Source: Shewanella amazonensis SB2B (GTDB taxonomy: Bacteria > Pseudomonadota > Gammaproteobacteria > Enterobacterales > Shewanellaceae). From it: a stretch of DNA of 64,000 nt. The DNA is taken from NCBI RefSeq assembly GCF_000015245.1, contig NC_008700.1:1990001-2054000 (forward strand), in the 5' to 3' direction. Position numbers and translations under genes: made by a program. Numbering within the stretch: the stretch's first letter is position 1; each line of letters begins with the position of its first letter. Shown here piece after piece: positions 24,505 through 33,477 of the stretch. Under the pieces are notes generated by a model that did no database searches, was not told the origin of the DNA, and worked only from the letters and a program-made list of their open reading frames with translations.

Positions 24505-26208
24505 TTATTTATAGCTACTTATACAGGCATCGAGCTCGGATAATCTGTCAGCCATCAGGGCGCGTCCGGCAAGCTGGGTGCAGCGGTCAAACTCCTGACG
24601 GCAAATCGCGGCTTTGACTTCGAGCATGGCTCCCACATTGACGCTGAGCTCATCAAAGCCAAGGCCAATTAACAGCGGTACGAGGCGCGGATCGCTGCCC
24701 ATTTCACCGCACAGCGATACCTTCACATCCTGACTGCGGGCACTTTGCAGCGTCATGCTGATTAGTCTGAGCACGGCGGGCGAGAGCGCCGGATAGTCCC
24801 TGGCAAGGCAAGGGTTGCCCCTGTCGGCAGCCATGGCATATTGGGTGAGGTCGTTGGTGCCTATGCTGACAAAGTCCAGCATGGGTAACATGGCTGGCAG
24901 ATTGAGCACGGCTGCCGGGGTTTCCACCACTATGCCGAGGCTGATATCGCCAAACCCTTTTTCTTCATCGTCCAGTTCACGGCGACAGGTTTCCAGCAGA
25001 GCCAGCACGGCGTCCAGCTCTTCCACCTGATTAACCATGGGAAACATCAATCGCACATGGCCGTGATTGGCGGCTCTCAGCACGGCCCTTAACTGGGTTT
25101 TGAGGAGTTGCGGATTGGCGAGTGTATAGCGAATCCCCCTGAGACCCAGCGCAGGATTTTCTTCTTTAACCTGACACAGGCAGGGCAACTCTTTGTCTGC
25201 ACCAATATCCAGGGTACGTATGGTCAATACCCGTCCTTCCAGCGCATGAATGGCATCAGAGTAGAGCTGGTACTGGGCACGCTCATCGGGGAGGGTGGCC
25301 GAGTGCATCAACATAAACTCGGTGCGAAGCAGCCCTATGCCGTCGGCGCCAAGGCCTGACACCTTGAGTACATCATTCAGGTTGCCGACGTTGGCGAGCA
25401 GACTTATCTCATGGCCATCCTGGGTCATGGCGGGTTTGTCGCGATACTGGTCGAGCTGCTCCCGCGCTAATCGGGCAGATGCTTCATGCTGGCGCAGCAG
25501 TTCGAGTGTTCCACCTTCAGGGTTACGATAGAGCGCGCCGGCATCACCGTCGATAGCCAGCTGGTCACCGTTGTTTATTCCCAGCTCGCTGTATGGGCAG
25601 CTTAGCAGTGCCGGAATGCCCGCGGCCCTTGCCAGAATGGCCGTGTGGCTGGTTAAACCGCCGGACTTGAGCACGATACCGGCGACGTTTTCCAGCGGCA
25701 GTACGGCAAACTCAGCCGGGCTGATATCGTCCGCCAGCAGTATGGTGGGCACCTTGAGCTTGCCGGGCTCTTGCCCGGGGTGCCCGAATACGGCCTGAAT
25801 GAGGCGTTTGCCCAGGCTTCGGACATCTTCTGCACGCTGGGCCAGGTAAGGGTCGTCCAGTGCTTCCAGTTCACTCGCCTGATGCGCAAAAACACGTTCG
25901 ATAGAGACGCAGGCCGAAAATTGCAGTTGGGTGATGGTGTCGGCAATGTGAGCGCGAAGATCCGGGTCGTCCAGATACAGGAGGTCGGCTTCCACCAGTG
26001 CATAGGCATCGCTCTGGCTATCCAGCGCCTGCAGGCTGGCGCTCAGCTGTTGCTTCAGTCTGGCCAATCCACCATCGAGGCGACTGAGCTGCTGGGGAAT
26101 GCGCTTGATGGGCAGGATGCGGTAGTCAAGCGGCTTGTGTCCGGTATTGAAGTGGAGCGCTTCACCGAAGGTGACACCGGGTTTGATGGCTATTCCGTTA
26201 ACCTGCAT
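24505..26208 (-). CDS. ptsI: Phosphoenolpyruvate-protein phosphotransferase (enzyme I) PtsI
   Basis: Enzyme I of about 567 residues that moves phosphate from phosphoenolpyruvate to HPr. The active-site histidine is near residue 188 in GGLTSHTAILAR. The PEP-binding C-terminal barrel has GIGLLRTEF, LRGIRYTL, IGTNDLTQYAMAADR and the catalytic cysteine in CGEMGSDP. Two adjacent ATGs exist (26211 and 26208); the second is better spaced from GGAGG. It lies 14 bp downstream of ptsH. Confidence 0.95.
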   Translation of the reverse strand: MQVNGIAIKPGVTFGEALHFNTGHKPLDYRILPIKRIPQQLSRLDGGLARLKQQLSASLQALDSQSDAYALVEADLLYLDDPDLRAHIADTITQLQFSACVSIERVFAHQASELEALDDPYLAQRAEDVRSLGKRLIQAVFGHPGQEPGKLKVPTILLADDISPAEFAVLPLENVAGIVLKSGGLTSHTAILARAAGIPALLSCPYSELGINNGDQLAIDGDAGALYRNPEGGTLELLRQHEASARLAREQLDQYRDKPAMTQDGHEISLLANVGNLNDVLKVSGLGADGIGLLRTEFMLMHSATLPDERAQYQLYSDAIHALEGRVLTIRTLDIGADKELPCLCQVKEENPALGLRGIRYTLANPQLLKTQLRAVLRAANHGHVRLMFPMVNQVEELDAVLALLETCRRELDDEEKGFGDISLGIVVETPAAVLNLPAMLPMLDFVSIGTNDLTQYAMAADRGNPCLARDYPALSPAVLRLISMTLQSARSQDVKVSLCGEMGSDPRLVPLLIGLGFDELSVNVGAMLEVKAAICRQEFDRCTQLAGRALMADRLSELDACISSYK

Positions 26209-26222
26209 CATGCCTCCGGCTA

Positions 26223-26480
26223 TCAGCTTAAAGTAACCAGGAGCGCCGAGACTCTTTCAACGGCGTCTTCGGCTTGGGGGCCCTGGGCAAATACCCGGAC
26301 GTTTACCCCTTGATAAAGCCCAAGGGTCTGCAACTTAAACAGGCTCTTGGCGCTGGCTTGCTTGCCATTACATTCGACTATCACGTCACATTCAAAGGAT
26401 TTGGCCTCTTTGACCAAGAGGGCGGCAGGGCGGGTATGGATCCCATGGGGTGCAGTGATGGTGACAGTTTTTTCGTACAT
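26223..26480 (-). CDS. ptsH: Phosphocarrier protein HPr
   Basis: Protein of 85 residues. H15 in APHGIHTRPAA is the phosphorylated histidine and S46 in SAKSLFKLQTLG is the conserved serine region. The ATG at 26480 gives the family start MYEKTVTITA; the open frame extends upstream to 26522 but would add 14 unrelated residues. First gene of the ptsHI-crr operon. Confidence 0.95.
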   Translation of the reverse strand: MYEKTVTITAPHGIHTRPAALLVKEAKSFECDVIVECNGKQASAKSLFKLQTLGLYQGVNVRVFAQGPQAEDAVERVSALLVTLS

Positions 26481-26544
26481 GGCTTCGATTGTCTTACAAA
26501 GAATGGCGCTATTGTCCAACAAGGTGGCGAAAGGAGCAAGGCAC

Positions 26545-26943
26545 TCAGTCGGCAGATTGGGGATGGTCGATAATCTGATAGCCGTTTTTCTTCAGCGCCG
26601 CGATCGCCAGCTCCCGTTTCTCTTTTTTGACCAGAATATAGTCGGTGTCAAAGGTGGATATGGCAAAAATGCTGATGTGGTTTTCAGCCAGAATACCCGA
26701 TATGCGTGACAGAATACCTGTCATGGAAAACCCCAGCGGGCCCAGCACTTCGAGGCATATCCAATTGGTTTCGGCTTCCAGGCTGTCCAATTCGAGCTCT
26801 GAGGGCACTACCACAGAGAGCTCTTCCCGGGTTTTACCGATGAAAAACATCTCCTGCGCAAAAACAACCGCAGGCACCTGTGTATCCGGGCTGAAGCTGT
26901 GAATGCTGTAAAGTCTGGCGTGCAAGGCAAGGGTCAATCGCAC
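26545..26943 (-). CDS. ACT domain-containing protein
   Basis: Protein of 132 residues. The C-terminal half (about residues 60-128) is an ACT-type ligand-binding domain: ICLEVLGPLGFSMTGILSRI, then LAENHISIFAISTFDTDYIL. The N-terminal half looks like a second, diverged ACT repeat. Such stand-alone ACT proteins are presumed amino-acid sensors; no target is known. The start is GTG at 26943 with a GGAG about 8 bp upstream. It precedes ptsH on the same strand by 64 bp, which may be coincidence. Confidence 0.8.
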   Translation of the reverse strand: MRLTLALHARLYSIHSFSPDTQVPAVVFAQEMFFIGKTREELSVVVPSELELDSLEAETNWICLEVLGPLGFSMTGILSRISGILAENHISIFAISTFDTDYILVKKEKRELAIAALKKNGYQIIDHPQSAD

Positions 26944-27034
26944 CTGGGGTTCTCCGGATAGAGCCTGAAACGGCAGAATTTGTGCACGCTTGTGTGCATG
27001 GGTTAAGGCCTAGCCTAGCACAATTCGCCCGCAT

Positions 27035-27064
27035 AAAAAGGGGGACCCTGTGGTCCCCCTTTTT
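27035..27064. terminator. Terminator after the chemoreceptor gene
   Basis: AAAAAGGGGGACC and GGTCCCCCTTTTT form a 13-bp perfect stem with a CTGT loop, 24 bp beyond the chemoreceptor stop; usable on both strands. Confidence 0.92.
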
Positions 27065-27087
27065 ATGTTTTCATTAACTGAATGCCA

Positions 27088-28704
27088 CTATACCTTGAAA
27101 TGCCCAAGGGCCTTGGCCAGTGCCCGGCTGATGGATTGCAGCGAGCCTGCGGCATGTCGATTACCTTCGTTGGACTCAACCGCCAGCTGCATTTGCTCTG
27201 AAATATTGCTGATGTTGCGATTGATTTCTTCGGTCACCAGCGACTGCTCTTCAGTCGCACTGGCAAGCTGAGTGTTGATGTCGTTAATGTGGGCGACCAG
27301 CGACAAGATGGCGTCCATGGAGGCGCCTGCCTGACGGGCCTGGCTCTGCAGCGATTCAGACAGTGTCTGATTGGCACTGTTGGAGGCGGTTACATCGCCG
27401 ATACCGGCCTGAATTTCGCTGATAATTTTTTGAATTTCATTGGTGGACTGCTGGGTGCGGTTGGCGAGGGCACGCACTTCATCGGCCACAACCGCAAAAC
27501 CGCGACCGTGGGCGCCGGCACGGGCCGCTTCAATAGCGGCATTGAGGGCGAGCAGGTTGGTCTGTTCGGCAATGGCGCGGATAACATCGAGAATGCTGCC
27601 AATCTGACCTGAGGCGGCGCCAAGTCGGGCCGTAGTCAGCTCTGCCGCCTTCAGCTTGTCTACCAGGGATTCAGTTTGCTTCAGCGTGCTGGTCATCAGC
27701 GACTGGCTCTCCTGAGCCTGTCCCTTTACCTTGGAAGCCGAATCGGCAGCCTGCTGGGTGTTGTGGGCCATTTCCTGGCTCGTGGCCAGCATTTGATGAA
27801 TGGCGGCGGCAACGCTTTCAGTCTCCCGATGGATTTGTTCACTGCTGCGATTGGCGGTTTCAACCGCCTGACTCAGGGCCTGGGCATCATCGGTCAGTTC
27901 ATCGCCCATGGGTTTGATGTCTTTAATTAACTTACCGATTTTTTCGGCGAAGCGATTAAAGGCCTTGGCAAGGTGAGCTACCTCATCTTTGCCTGCGGTG
28001 CTCAGTCTCGCTCCCAGATCCCCTTCGCCGTCGGCGATGTCTTCCAGCGCCTCAATGGCACGGTTAAGGGGCGAGGTAATAGAATGATTGAGCGCCATAA
28101 AGAGGGCAAACAGTGGTGTGGAAATCAACATCATAATGATGAGGGTATTCCAGATGGCGGTTTCCATGGCGGCATTGACATCGGCCACAAAGGCACCGGT
28201 GATGACAATCCACTGCCAGGGGGCAAATTGACGTGCTTCAGCCAACTGGGTGTCGGTTTTGCCTGTGTCCGGGTTAAGGGTCTCTACTGTGGCAACCGCT
28301 TTGCCCTTGGTGCGGGCTTCATTGACCAGATTCAGGATAGACTTGTCGCTGACACGGCTACCGATTTTCTGCGACTGGCCACCGGCAGCGAGGATCTGAC
28401 CCTCAGCATCCACCACCATAAAGTAGCCACCATTGCCGTAATGAGCTGCATTGATAAGACTCGCCACTTCTGCCTTGGCATCTGCTTCGCTGATTTGACC
28501 CTGCTGCACCTGTTGCCTGTGCACCTCTACCAGCGACAGCACAGTATCCAACTGGCCATCATTTTGCAGCCATTTTTGCTGCTCAAGGTTGTTGTACTGT
28601 TCCTGGATATTAAAGGCCGCAAAGCAAAAGGTGCCAAGGGCTGCCAGCGCCAGCATCATGATAAGACGCTGTAAGATGGTGAATTTTCTGAGGAAGGCAA
28701 TCAT
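27088..28704 (-). CDS. Methyl-accepting chemotaxis protein with single Cache domain
   Basis: Transmembrane receptor of 538 residues. Order: TM1 (about 12-32), a periplasmic single-Cache domain with YGNGGYFMVVDAEGQILA and PWQWIVITGAFV, TM2 (about 187-207), a HAMP linker, then the cytoplasmic signalling domain with the hairpin tip EQTNLLALNAAIEAARAG that contacts CheA and CheW. Cache domains of this type bind small organic acids or amino acids. The ATG at 28704 starts MIAFLRKFTILQRL; ten more codons are open upstream. Ligand unknown. It is a single-gene unit closed by a strong terminator. Confidence 0.92.
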   Translation of the reverse strand: MIAFLRKFTILQRLIMMLALAALGTFCFAAFNIQEQYNNLEQQKWLQNDGQLDTVLSLVEVHRQQVQQGQISEADAKAEVASLINAAHYGNGGYFMVVDAEGQILAAGGQSQKIGSRVSDKSILNLVNEARTKGKAVATVETLNPDTGKTDTQLAEARQFAPWQWIVITGAFVADVNAAMETAIWNTLIIMMLISTPLFALFMALNHSITSPLNRAIEALEDIADGEGDLGARLSTAGKDEVAHLAKAFNRFAEKIGKLIKDIKPMGDELTDDAQALSQAVETANRSSEQIHRETESVAAAIHQMLATSQEMAHNTQQAADSASKVKGQAQESQSLMTSTLKQTESLVDKLKAAELTTARLGAASGQIGSILDVIRAIAEQTNLLALNAAIEAARAGAHGRGFAVVADEVRALANRTQQSTNEIQKIISEIQAGIGDVTASNSANQTLSESLQSQARQAGASMDAILSLVAHINDINTQLASATEEQSLVTEEINRNISNISEQMQLAVESNEGNRHAAGSLQSISRALAKALGHFKV

Positions 28705-29006
28705 GGCCGTCTCCGTAATCTGTAGGGCAGGCAAGAGTCTATCAGATAGCTATGGTCAATCTGTGCGACCTTGGTGTAAATCCCGGGGTAAAAGTGTAAA
28801 TCCGTGATCCTTGCCCGACTCTGTTACTGCCCTGTTTCAAAGACACCGGGCATCATCGCAGGACTAAGGTGTATAGTGGGAGATAAACCGCGCACGCGCC
28901 CGTTGCCGATAAAATAGACGCTTATCAGGTTAATCGTTTGTTTTGACTTTGATTTCAAGTGATTTTATGCGCAAGATTAACTAATTCAATCAAAAGGCGG
29001 ATAAAG
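28705..29006. other. Divergent intergenic region between chemoreceptor and DUF3334 genes
   Basis: About 300 bp with no gene. It should hold promoters for both flanking genes. The only structure noticed is a direct repeat GTGTAAATCC at 28774-28783 and 28794-28803, exactly 20 bp apart (two helical turns), on the chemoreceptor side. It might be a regulator site; the protein is unknown. Confidence 0.4.
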
Positions 29007-29693
29007 ATGAGTGTTACTCAGATAGTTACCTCAGAAGACATATTGCTGAAACTCTGTCATTCGGTGTCCCATGTGTTGTCCCACACCAGTGGCAGCAGGG
29101 TCACACACGCGGCCATGGTGCAGAATATTTCCAGCACCCGTTTAAAGCCTGATCTGGGCTGCTTCTCCATTTTCGATGGTGGGTTTTCGGGATTGGTGGT
29201 GATCAATTTCTCGGCCGCTTCTGCCGTGGAAATCTATCGCCGTTATATGCTCAACATGGGCATGCCTGAAAGCGATTTGGCGTTCTCCCACAACTCCGAT
29301 GAAGTCGGTAACGTGATGGGGGAACTTATGAACCAGATCCTGGGAGACTTTATCGGTAAGGTGTCCAAGGAGCTGCAAACCTCCATCAGTCAAAGTCAGC
29401 CGAAGATGCTGACCATCAACAAGGAAATCACCATCTCCATTGATGCCAATCTGGATGAACCAGTGATCCGCCGGGTGTCTTTTATGACCGAAAGCAACCA
29501 CATCTTTTATCTTGAATTTGCCATGGACAAGACAGAGTTTGTCAAAACCCGGGAGTTTGAGCTGGACGAGGAGTTCGATCCGGATTTCCTGATTGAGCAG
29601 CACGGCAATACCAGGTCACCCTGGTCACAGATGGCTGGCAAGGGCATAGTGGCCGATGATGCTGATGATTTGCTCGATGAGCTGGGGATCTAA
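29007..29693 (+). CDS. DUF3334 family protein (CheX-like)
   Basis: Protein of 228 residues. The N-terminal part contains GLVVINFSAASAVEIYRRYM and DEVGNVMGELMNQILGDF. The second is similar to the E-x2-N helix of CheX/CheC-type phosphatases, so it may belong to chemotaxis or c-di-GMP signalling. This family is restricted mainly to Shewanella, Vibrio and relatives and has no established function. The acidic tail (DDADDLLDELGI) is conserved-looking. The ATG at 29007 follows AAGGCGG. It is divergent from a chemoreceptor gene, in line with a chemotaxis link. Confidence 0.8.
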   Translation: MSVTQIVTSEDILLKLCHSVSHVLSHTSGSRVTHAAMVQNISSTRLKPDLGCFSIFDGGFSGLVVINFSAASAVEIYRRYMLNMGMPESDLAFSHNSDEVGNVMGELMNQILGDFIGKVSKELQTSISQSQPKMLTINKEITISIDANLDEPVIRRVSFMTESNHIFYLEFAMDKTEFVKTREFELDEEFDPDFLIEQHGNTRSPWSQMAGKGIVADDADDLLDELGI

Positions 29694-29796
29694 AGTCGCT
29701 TGCTATACAAGGAATTGCACTTGATTTACCATGAGCTTGCCGCTCTGTGTCGGGGCGGTGGCCAGTGGCCCGAGCAAATATAACAAGAGTCCTGTT

Positions 29797-30831
29797 ATGG
29801 CGAGTAAAGCGACCTCTATCGATATTGCCTATCGGGCGGGTGTGTCCCAGTCCACTGTGTCCCGCGCCCTGAGGGACAGCCCCTTGGTGAGTCCGGAAAC
29901 CAAGGAAAAAATCCGTGCCATTGCCCGCGAGCTTAACTACAAGGTAGATAAAAACGCCAGTAATCTGCGTACCCAAAACAGCCATACCCTGGCATTGCTG
30001 CTGTGTGAAGATCCCACCAACGACGACTCCCTGATTAATCCTTTCTTTTTGTCGATGCTGGGCTCTATTACCCGGGCTACTGCAAAACAGGGCTACGATT
30101 TGTTGGTGTCTTTTCAGCAGCTTTCCAGCGATTGGCACGCCGACTATGAAGACAGCAACAAAGCAGACGGTATTATTCTGCTTGGCTACGGTGACTTTGT
30201 GGACTATGAGCACAAGCTGGAGCGCTTGCTGGCCCAAAATACTCACTTTGTGATTTGGGGTGCTGAGCACAACAAGTCGACGGTGGCTTCTGTGGGCTGT
30301 GATAATCAGCAGGGCGGCTTAATAGCCACCGAACACCTACTTTCCCTTGGTCGCAAATCCGTGGCATTTTTGGGGGATGCCTCAAGCCACAGCCCTGAGT
30401 TTCGCGACCGCTACCTTGGCCATGTCAGGGCGCTTAAAGATGCGGGCCTTGTGGCCGATAAGCGCTGCCAGGTGGATGCCATCAGCACTGAAAGTGCCGG
30501 CTTTGATGCGGCCAACAAGCTTATTCGCAAGGGTGCCCAGTTTGATGCCATCTTTGCCGCCAGTGATTTGATTGCCATCGGGGCCATCAGGGCCCTGAAA
30601 GAAGCCGGGCTCAGGGTGCCCGAAGACGTGGCTGTGGTGGGCTACGATGATATTCCGGTGGCGAGCTTTGCCAATCCGCCACTGACTACCATCAAGCAAA
30701 ACACCCAACTTGCCGGTGAAATGTTGGTGGAAAGCCTGCTCAAACTCATTCACGGCGAGGCTGTGCCACCACGGTTAATCCCGACCAGCCTGGTGGTGAG
30801 GAAATCCTGTGGCATTGACCTTGGCGATTAA
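29797..30831 (+). CDS. malR: LacI family transcriptional regulator, candidate maltodextrin repressor MalR
   Basis: Protein of 344 residues. The helix-turn-helix is SIDIAYRAGVSQSTVSRALR (residues about 6-25) with the hinge KVDKNASNLR; the rest is a periplasmic-binding-protein-like sensor with AAGSDLIAIGAIRAL-type sequence (here FAASDLIAIGAIRALK) and VVGYDDIPVASFANPPLT. It sits at the edge of a starch/maltodextrin locus. A LacI-type palindrome occurs at three promoters there, so this is the obvious regulator. The effector is probably a maltooligosaccharide or glucose, which is inferred. The ATG at 29797 starts MASKATSIDIAYRAG; 22 codons are open upstream. Confidence 0.85.
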   Translation: MASKATSIDIAYRAGVSQSTVSRALRDSPLVSPETKEKIRAIARELNYKVDKNASNLRTQNSHTLALLLCEDPTNDDSLINPFFLSMLGSITRATAKQGYDLLVSFQQLSSDWHADYEDSNKADGIILLGYGDFVDYEHKLERLLAQNTHFVIWGAEHNKSTVASVGCDNQQGGLIATEHLLSLGRKSVAFLGDASSHSPEFRDRYLGHVRALKDAGLVADKRCQVDAISTESAGFDAANKLIRKGAQFDAIFAASDLIAIGAIRALKEAGLRVPEDVAVVGYDDIPVASFANPPLTTIKQNTQLAGEMLVESLLKLIHGEAVPPRLIPTSLVVRKSCGIDLGD

Positions 30832-30915
30832 CGGCGCTGAATTATCGGCGCCAATACGCACGTCTGCTGCCGATAAACCCGTATTCTGAAAGTTTATCGA
30901 ATAAGTTATCGCAAT

Positions 30916-30943
30916 AAAAAAGGAGCCCGGAGGCTCCTTTTTT
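30916..30943. terminator. Bidirectional terminator between malR and glucoamylase gene
   Basis: AAAAAAGGAGCC and GGCTCCTTTTTT pair perfectly around CGGA, between two convergent genes. Confidence 0.92.
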
Positions 30944-31004
30944 ACTCTCAGCGGCAAGTGTCAGCCGTCTTTATTTTGTCTCAGATAACACTTTGTCTCA
31001 GGGG

Positions 31005-33458
31005 CTACTTTGTTTCAGGGGCTGGCTGCTTGGCGAAGGGGTAGTTATCCCAGACCTTGGCATCATGGACGGAGCGCACCAGTTTTACGTATTCGGCGTG
31101 GGTCCAGGCAAGGGGGGTCGCCGAGTTGGTACCATCACCCAAACGATAGCCAAAGCGGGTGGCGTCGCCCACACCGTCCCACACCTGTTCAGGCAGCATA
31201 CCGCCGCCGTTGGCAAGGCTTTCCATTCCTGCCACGTAGGTATTAATCAGGCGGCGCTTATCGGCCTCACTGAGTGGTTGGCCACCCACTGTGGCTTTGG
31301 CAAGCTCATAATGACCGCGCTCGCCGGTAAAGAAGGGCCATACCCGTCCACGCTGATTGGCACTGTTGCTGCCGTTCTCGGCATAGTTGGCGCCTGTGAC
31401 AGTATCTTCGCCGTAGCCGTCGTTACCGTAACGCCTGAAGCCGGGAAATGCCTGTCCCTGGGCCGTGGTGAAGTCATAACGGATGCGCAGATTGTCTTCC
31501 AGGGTCGTGTCGTCCACCAGAGCAAGGGTATTGAGGACGAGTGGATTGTCAGCGGTGCGCACGCCATAACGCACCAACTCCAGGAAGCCACCATCGAGGA
31601 TCTGACGCTGATCCAGCCCCGGACGACCATTATTGTCGGCGAGCTTGGCGTCGGTATCCGGTGTGCCCTCGGGGGAAATCCGCAGAATATAGGGTTTGTC
31701 CGACAGCAGCCCTTTGTTTGTTACGGTACGAGCTTCGAGCTGCTCACTGTAGCGCGTGGCAGCAGCGAGGTATTTCTGCGCCCCTTCGCTGTCGCCTGCA
31801 TGCTCGGCAAGGGCTGCTGCTGCCTGCAAACCGGTAATCACAGCCGCTATGGTAGAAGGTGAAAACCCGGCCTGTTCTTCCCAGCGTTCCTGTTGGGTAC
31901 TGGGTGGGGTGATGGTACGCTCATTCCAGTCGAGTTTAATGTGACCGCCGCTGACCAAAAAGTCGGCCGCGCTCTTGAGCATCTCCTGATACCAGTGACG
32001 TGCCTCATCATCACTGAGCTCACCGGCTTGCCACAGCTTCCAGCCAAGCATAATCGGCATGGCAGTTTGGTCCAGCTGCACCGCAACCCATTCTATTTGC
32101 CCATCCACATGGGTCTTTTGCAGGAACCAACCGGGCGCACCTTCGTAGCCTTTGAGACCCGGGCCTGCCTGGATCTGTTTGAGGTACTCAAATGCGACCT
32201 TGGGGGTTTGGGTATCACCCAGGGCTAAAAACGCCATGGCGCACTGATAAAAATCCCTTGGCCAAACGGCCTTGTAACCAGTGCTTGGCGTGACCGCAGG
32301 TATGGTATCGCCCCAAGGGTTGGAGAGGGAGGCAATCAGCGCGCCTGCATGGGTTTTGTCTTCCTGTGCCTTGAGCACCATGGCACTCAGGTTAAGGAGG
32401 CGGCCATTGTCTGCCGTGGCATTACCCATGGCGCTGAGGGCTGGCAAGGACGCCAAATACTGGCGCCAGCCGGGGGTTGTGTCGTTGCCTCTGAAGTCCT
32501 GTGCCAGCGAATCAAAGCCGGCGGTAAGGGACGCCCTGGCGTTGGCCGTTGCTGCATCCGCACCCTGACCAAAGCCCAGTACTACATCAAACGTGAGGGT
32601 TTCACCCCTGGCCAGTGTTTTAAGCTCGCCGGTGAGGGCCACGTTCCCCACCTGGGGAGCCGCGGCATCGGCAAAGGTTTGGCTGTAGCCGGGTAGGGGA
32701 TGCCCGGCCTTAATGGCCTCGACGCCACTGGATACCCCTTCAAAGCCCACCTGACGGCGCACGAAATCGATACTGATCTCCAGACTCAAGGCGCTGGAAG
32801 CGTCTGCCTTATCGGTAACAACAAAACCGGTGTCAGACAGATACGCCAGGTCATCGGCGCCACCATTATCGATGTGCGGATCGGCATACAGGAAGGGGGT
32901 AATGCCATCTTCGAGGGCTTCAATGCTGACCCTCATGATAAGAGAATCCCGATGGGGATCTGTGACTATCTTTTTCTCGATGCGGTATTTTTGCTCTTTA
33001 TCGGTACTGGTGAGCAGCAGTGCCAGGGACTCCGGAAGCCCTTTATCATCCAGGTGCAGATAGTCCTGGTGATGGTTGGCATCTTTGGCTTCAAAATCAA
33101 TAAAATCCTCGCCCTTAATGATAAAGGACAGCTCACGAAGCTGAGCATTGTGAATCAGACCATACATGGTTTCGGTCAGCACGCCGTTGGCCACCGAATA
33201 CCACACCCGGCTCACCGGATTCTCGACGGTACTCACATAAGCACCGTCCACATAGGGTTCGTAACTGGTACCTATTCCGGTTTTGCCTGCGAAGGCCCAC
33301 AAGGGCGTGTTGCCGGGCGCGCCCGGGGCAATTTTCACCATCGCCTTATCCGGAGTGGTTTCCTGGGGTGCAGGGGCCTTTTGGCAGGCAGACACACCAA
33401 GCGCGGCTGCTATGGCAAGGCTGAGGGCACGAAGCGAAGAAGAATGGGTCACTGGCAC
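31005..33458 (-). CDS. GH15 glucan 1,4-alpha-glucosidase (glucoamylase), lipoprotein
   Basis: Protein of about 817 residues. A lipoprotein signal ends in LGVSACQK, so it should be anchored in the envelope. A beta-sandwich N-terminal domain is followed by the GH15 (alpha/alpha)6 barrel with YKAVWPRDFYQCAMAFLALG, EWVAVQLDQTAMPIMLGW, EEQAGFSPSTIAA with the general-acid glutamate, and EQVWDGVGDATRFG with the catalytic base. It releases glucose from non-reducing ends of maltodextrins. GTG at 33458 is preferred because GGGAGA lies 7 bp before it. It is 19 bp downstream of the MFS transporter, in one operon. Confidence 0.92.
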   Translation of the reverse strand: MPVTHSSSLRALSLAIAAALGVSACQKAPAPQETTPDKAMVKIAPGAPGNTPLWAFAGKTGIGTSYEPYVDGAYVSTVENPVSRVWYSVANGVLTETMYGLIHNAQLRELSFIIKGEDFIDFEAKDANHHQDYLHLDDKGLPESLALLLTSTDKEQKYRIEKKIVTDPHRDSLIMRVSIEALEDGITPFLYADPHIDNGGADDLAYLSDTGFVVTDKADASSALSLEISIDFVRRQVGFEGVSSGVEAIKAGHPLPGYSQTFADAAAPQVGNVALTGELKTLARGETLTFDVVLGFGQGADAATANARASLTAGFDSLAQDFRGNDTTPGWRQYLASLPALSAMGNATADNGRLLNLSAMVLKAQEDKTHAGALIASLSNPWGDTIPAVTPSTGYKAVWPRDFYQCAMAFLALGDTQTPKVAFEYLKQIQAGPGLKGYEGAPGWFLQKTHVDGQIEWVAVQLDQTAMPIMLGWKLWQAGELSDDEARHWYQEMLKSAADFLVSGGHIKLDWNERTITPPSTQQERWEEQAGFSPSTIAAVITGLQAAAALAEHAGDSEGAQKYLAAATRYSEQLEARTVTNKGLLSDKPYILRISPEGTPDTDAKLADNNGRPGLDQRQILDGGFLELVRYGVRTADNPLVLNTLALVDDTTLEDNLRIRYDFTTAQGQAFPGFRRYGNDGYGEDTVTGANYAENGSNSANQRGRVWPFFTGERGHYELAKATVGGQPLSEADKRRLINTYVAGMESLANGGGMLPEQVWDGVGDATRFGYRLGDGTNSATPLAWTHAEYVKLVRSVHDAKVWDNYPFAKQPAPETK

Positions 33459-33477
33459 GAAAGCGTCTCCCTGATAA

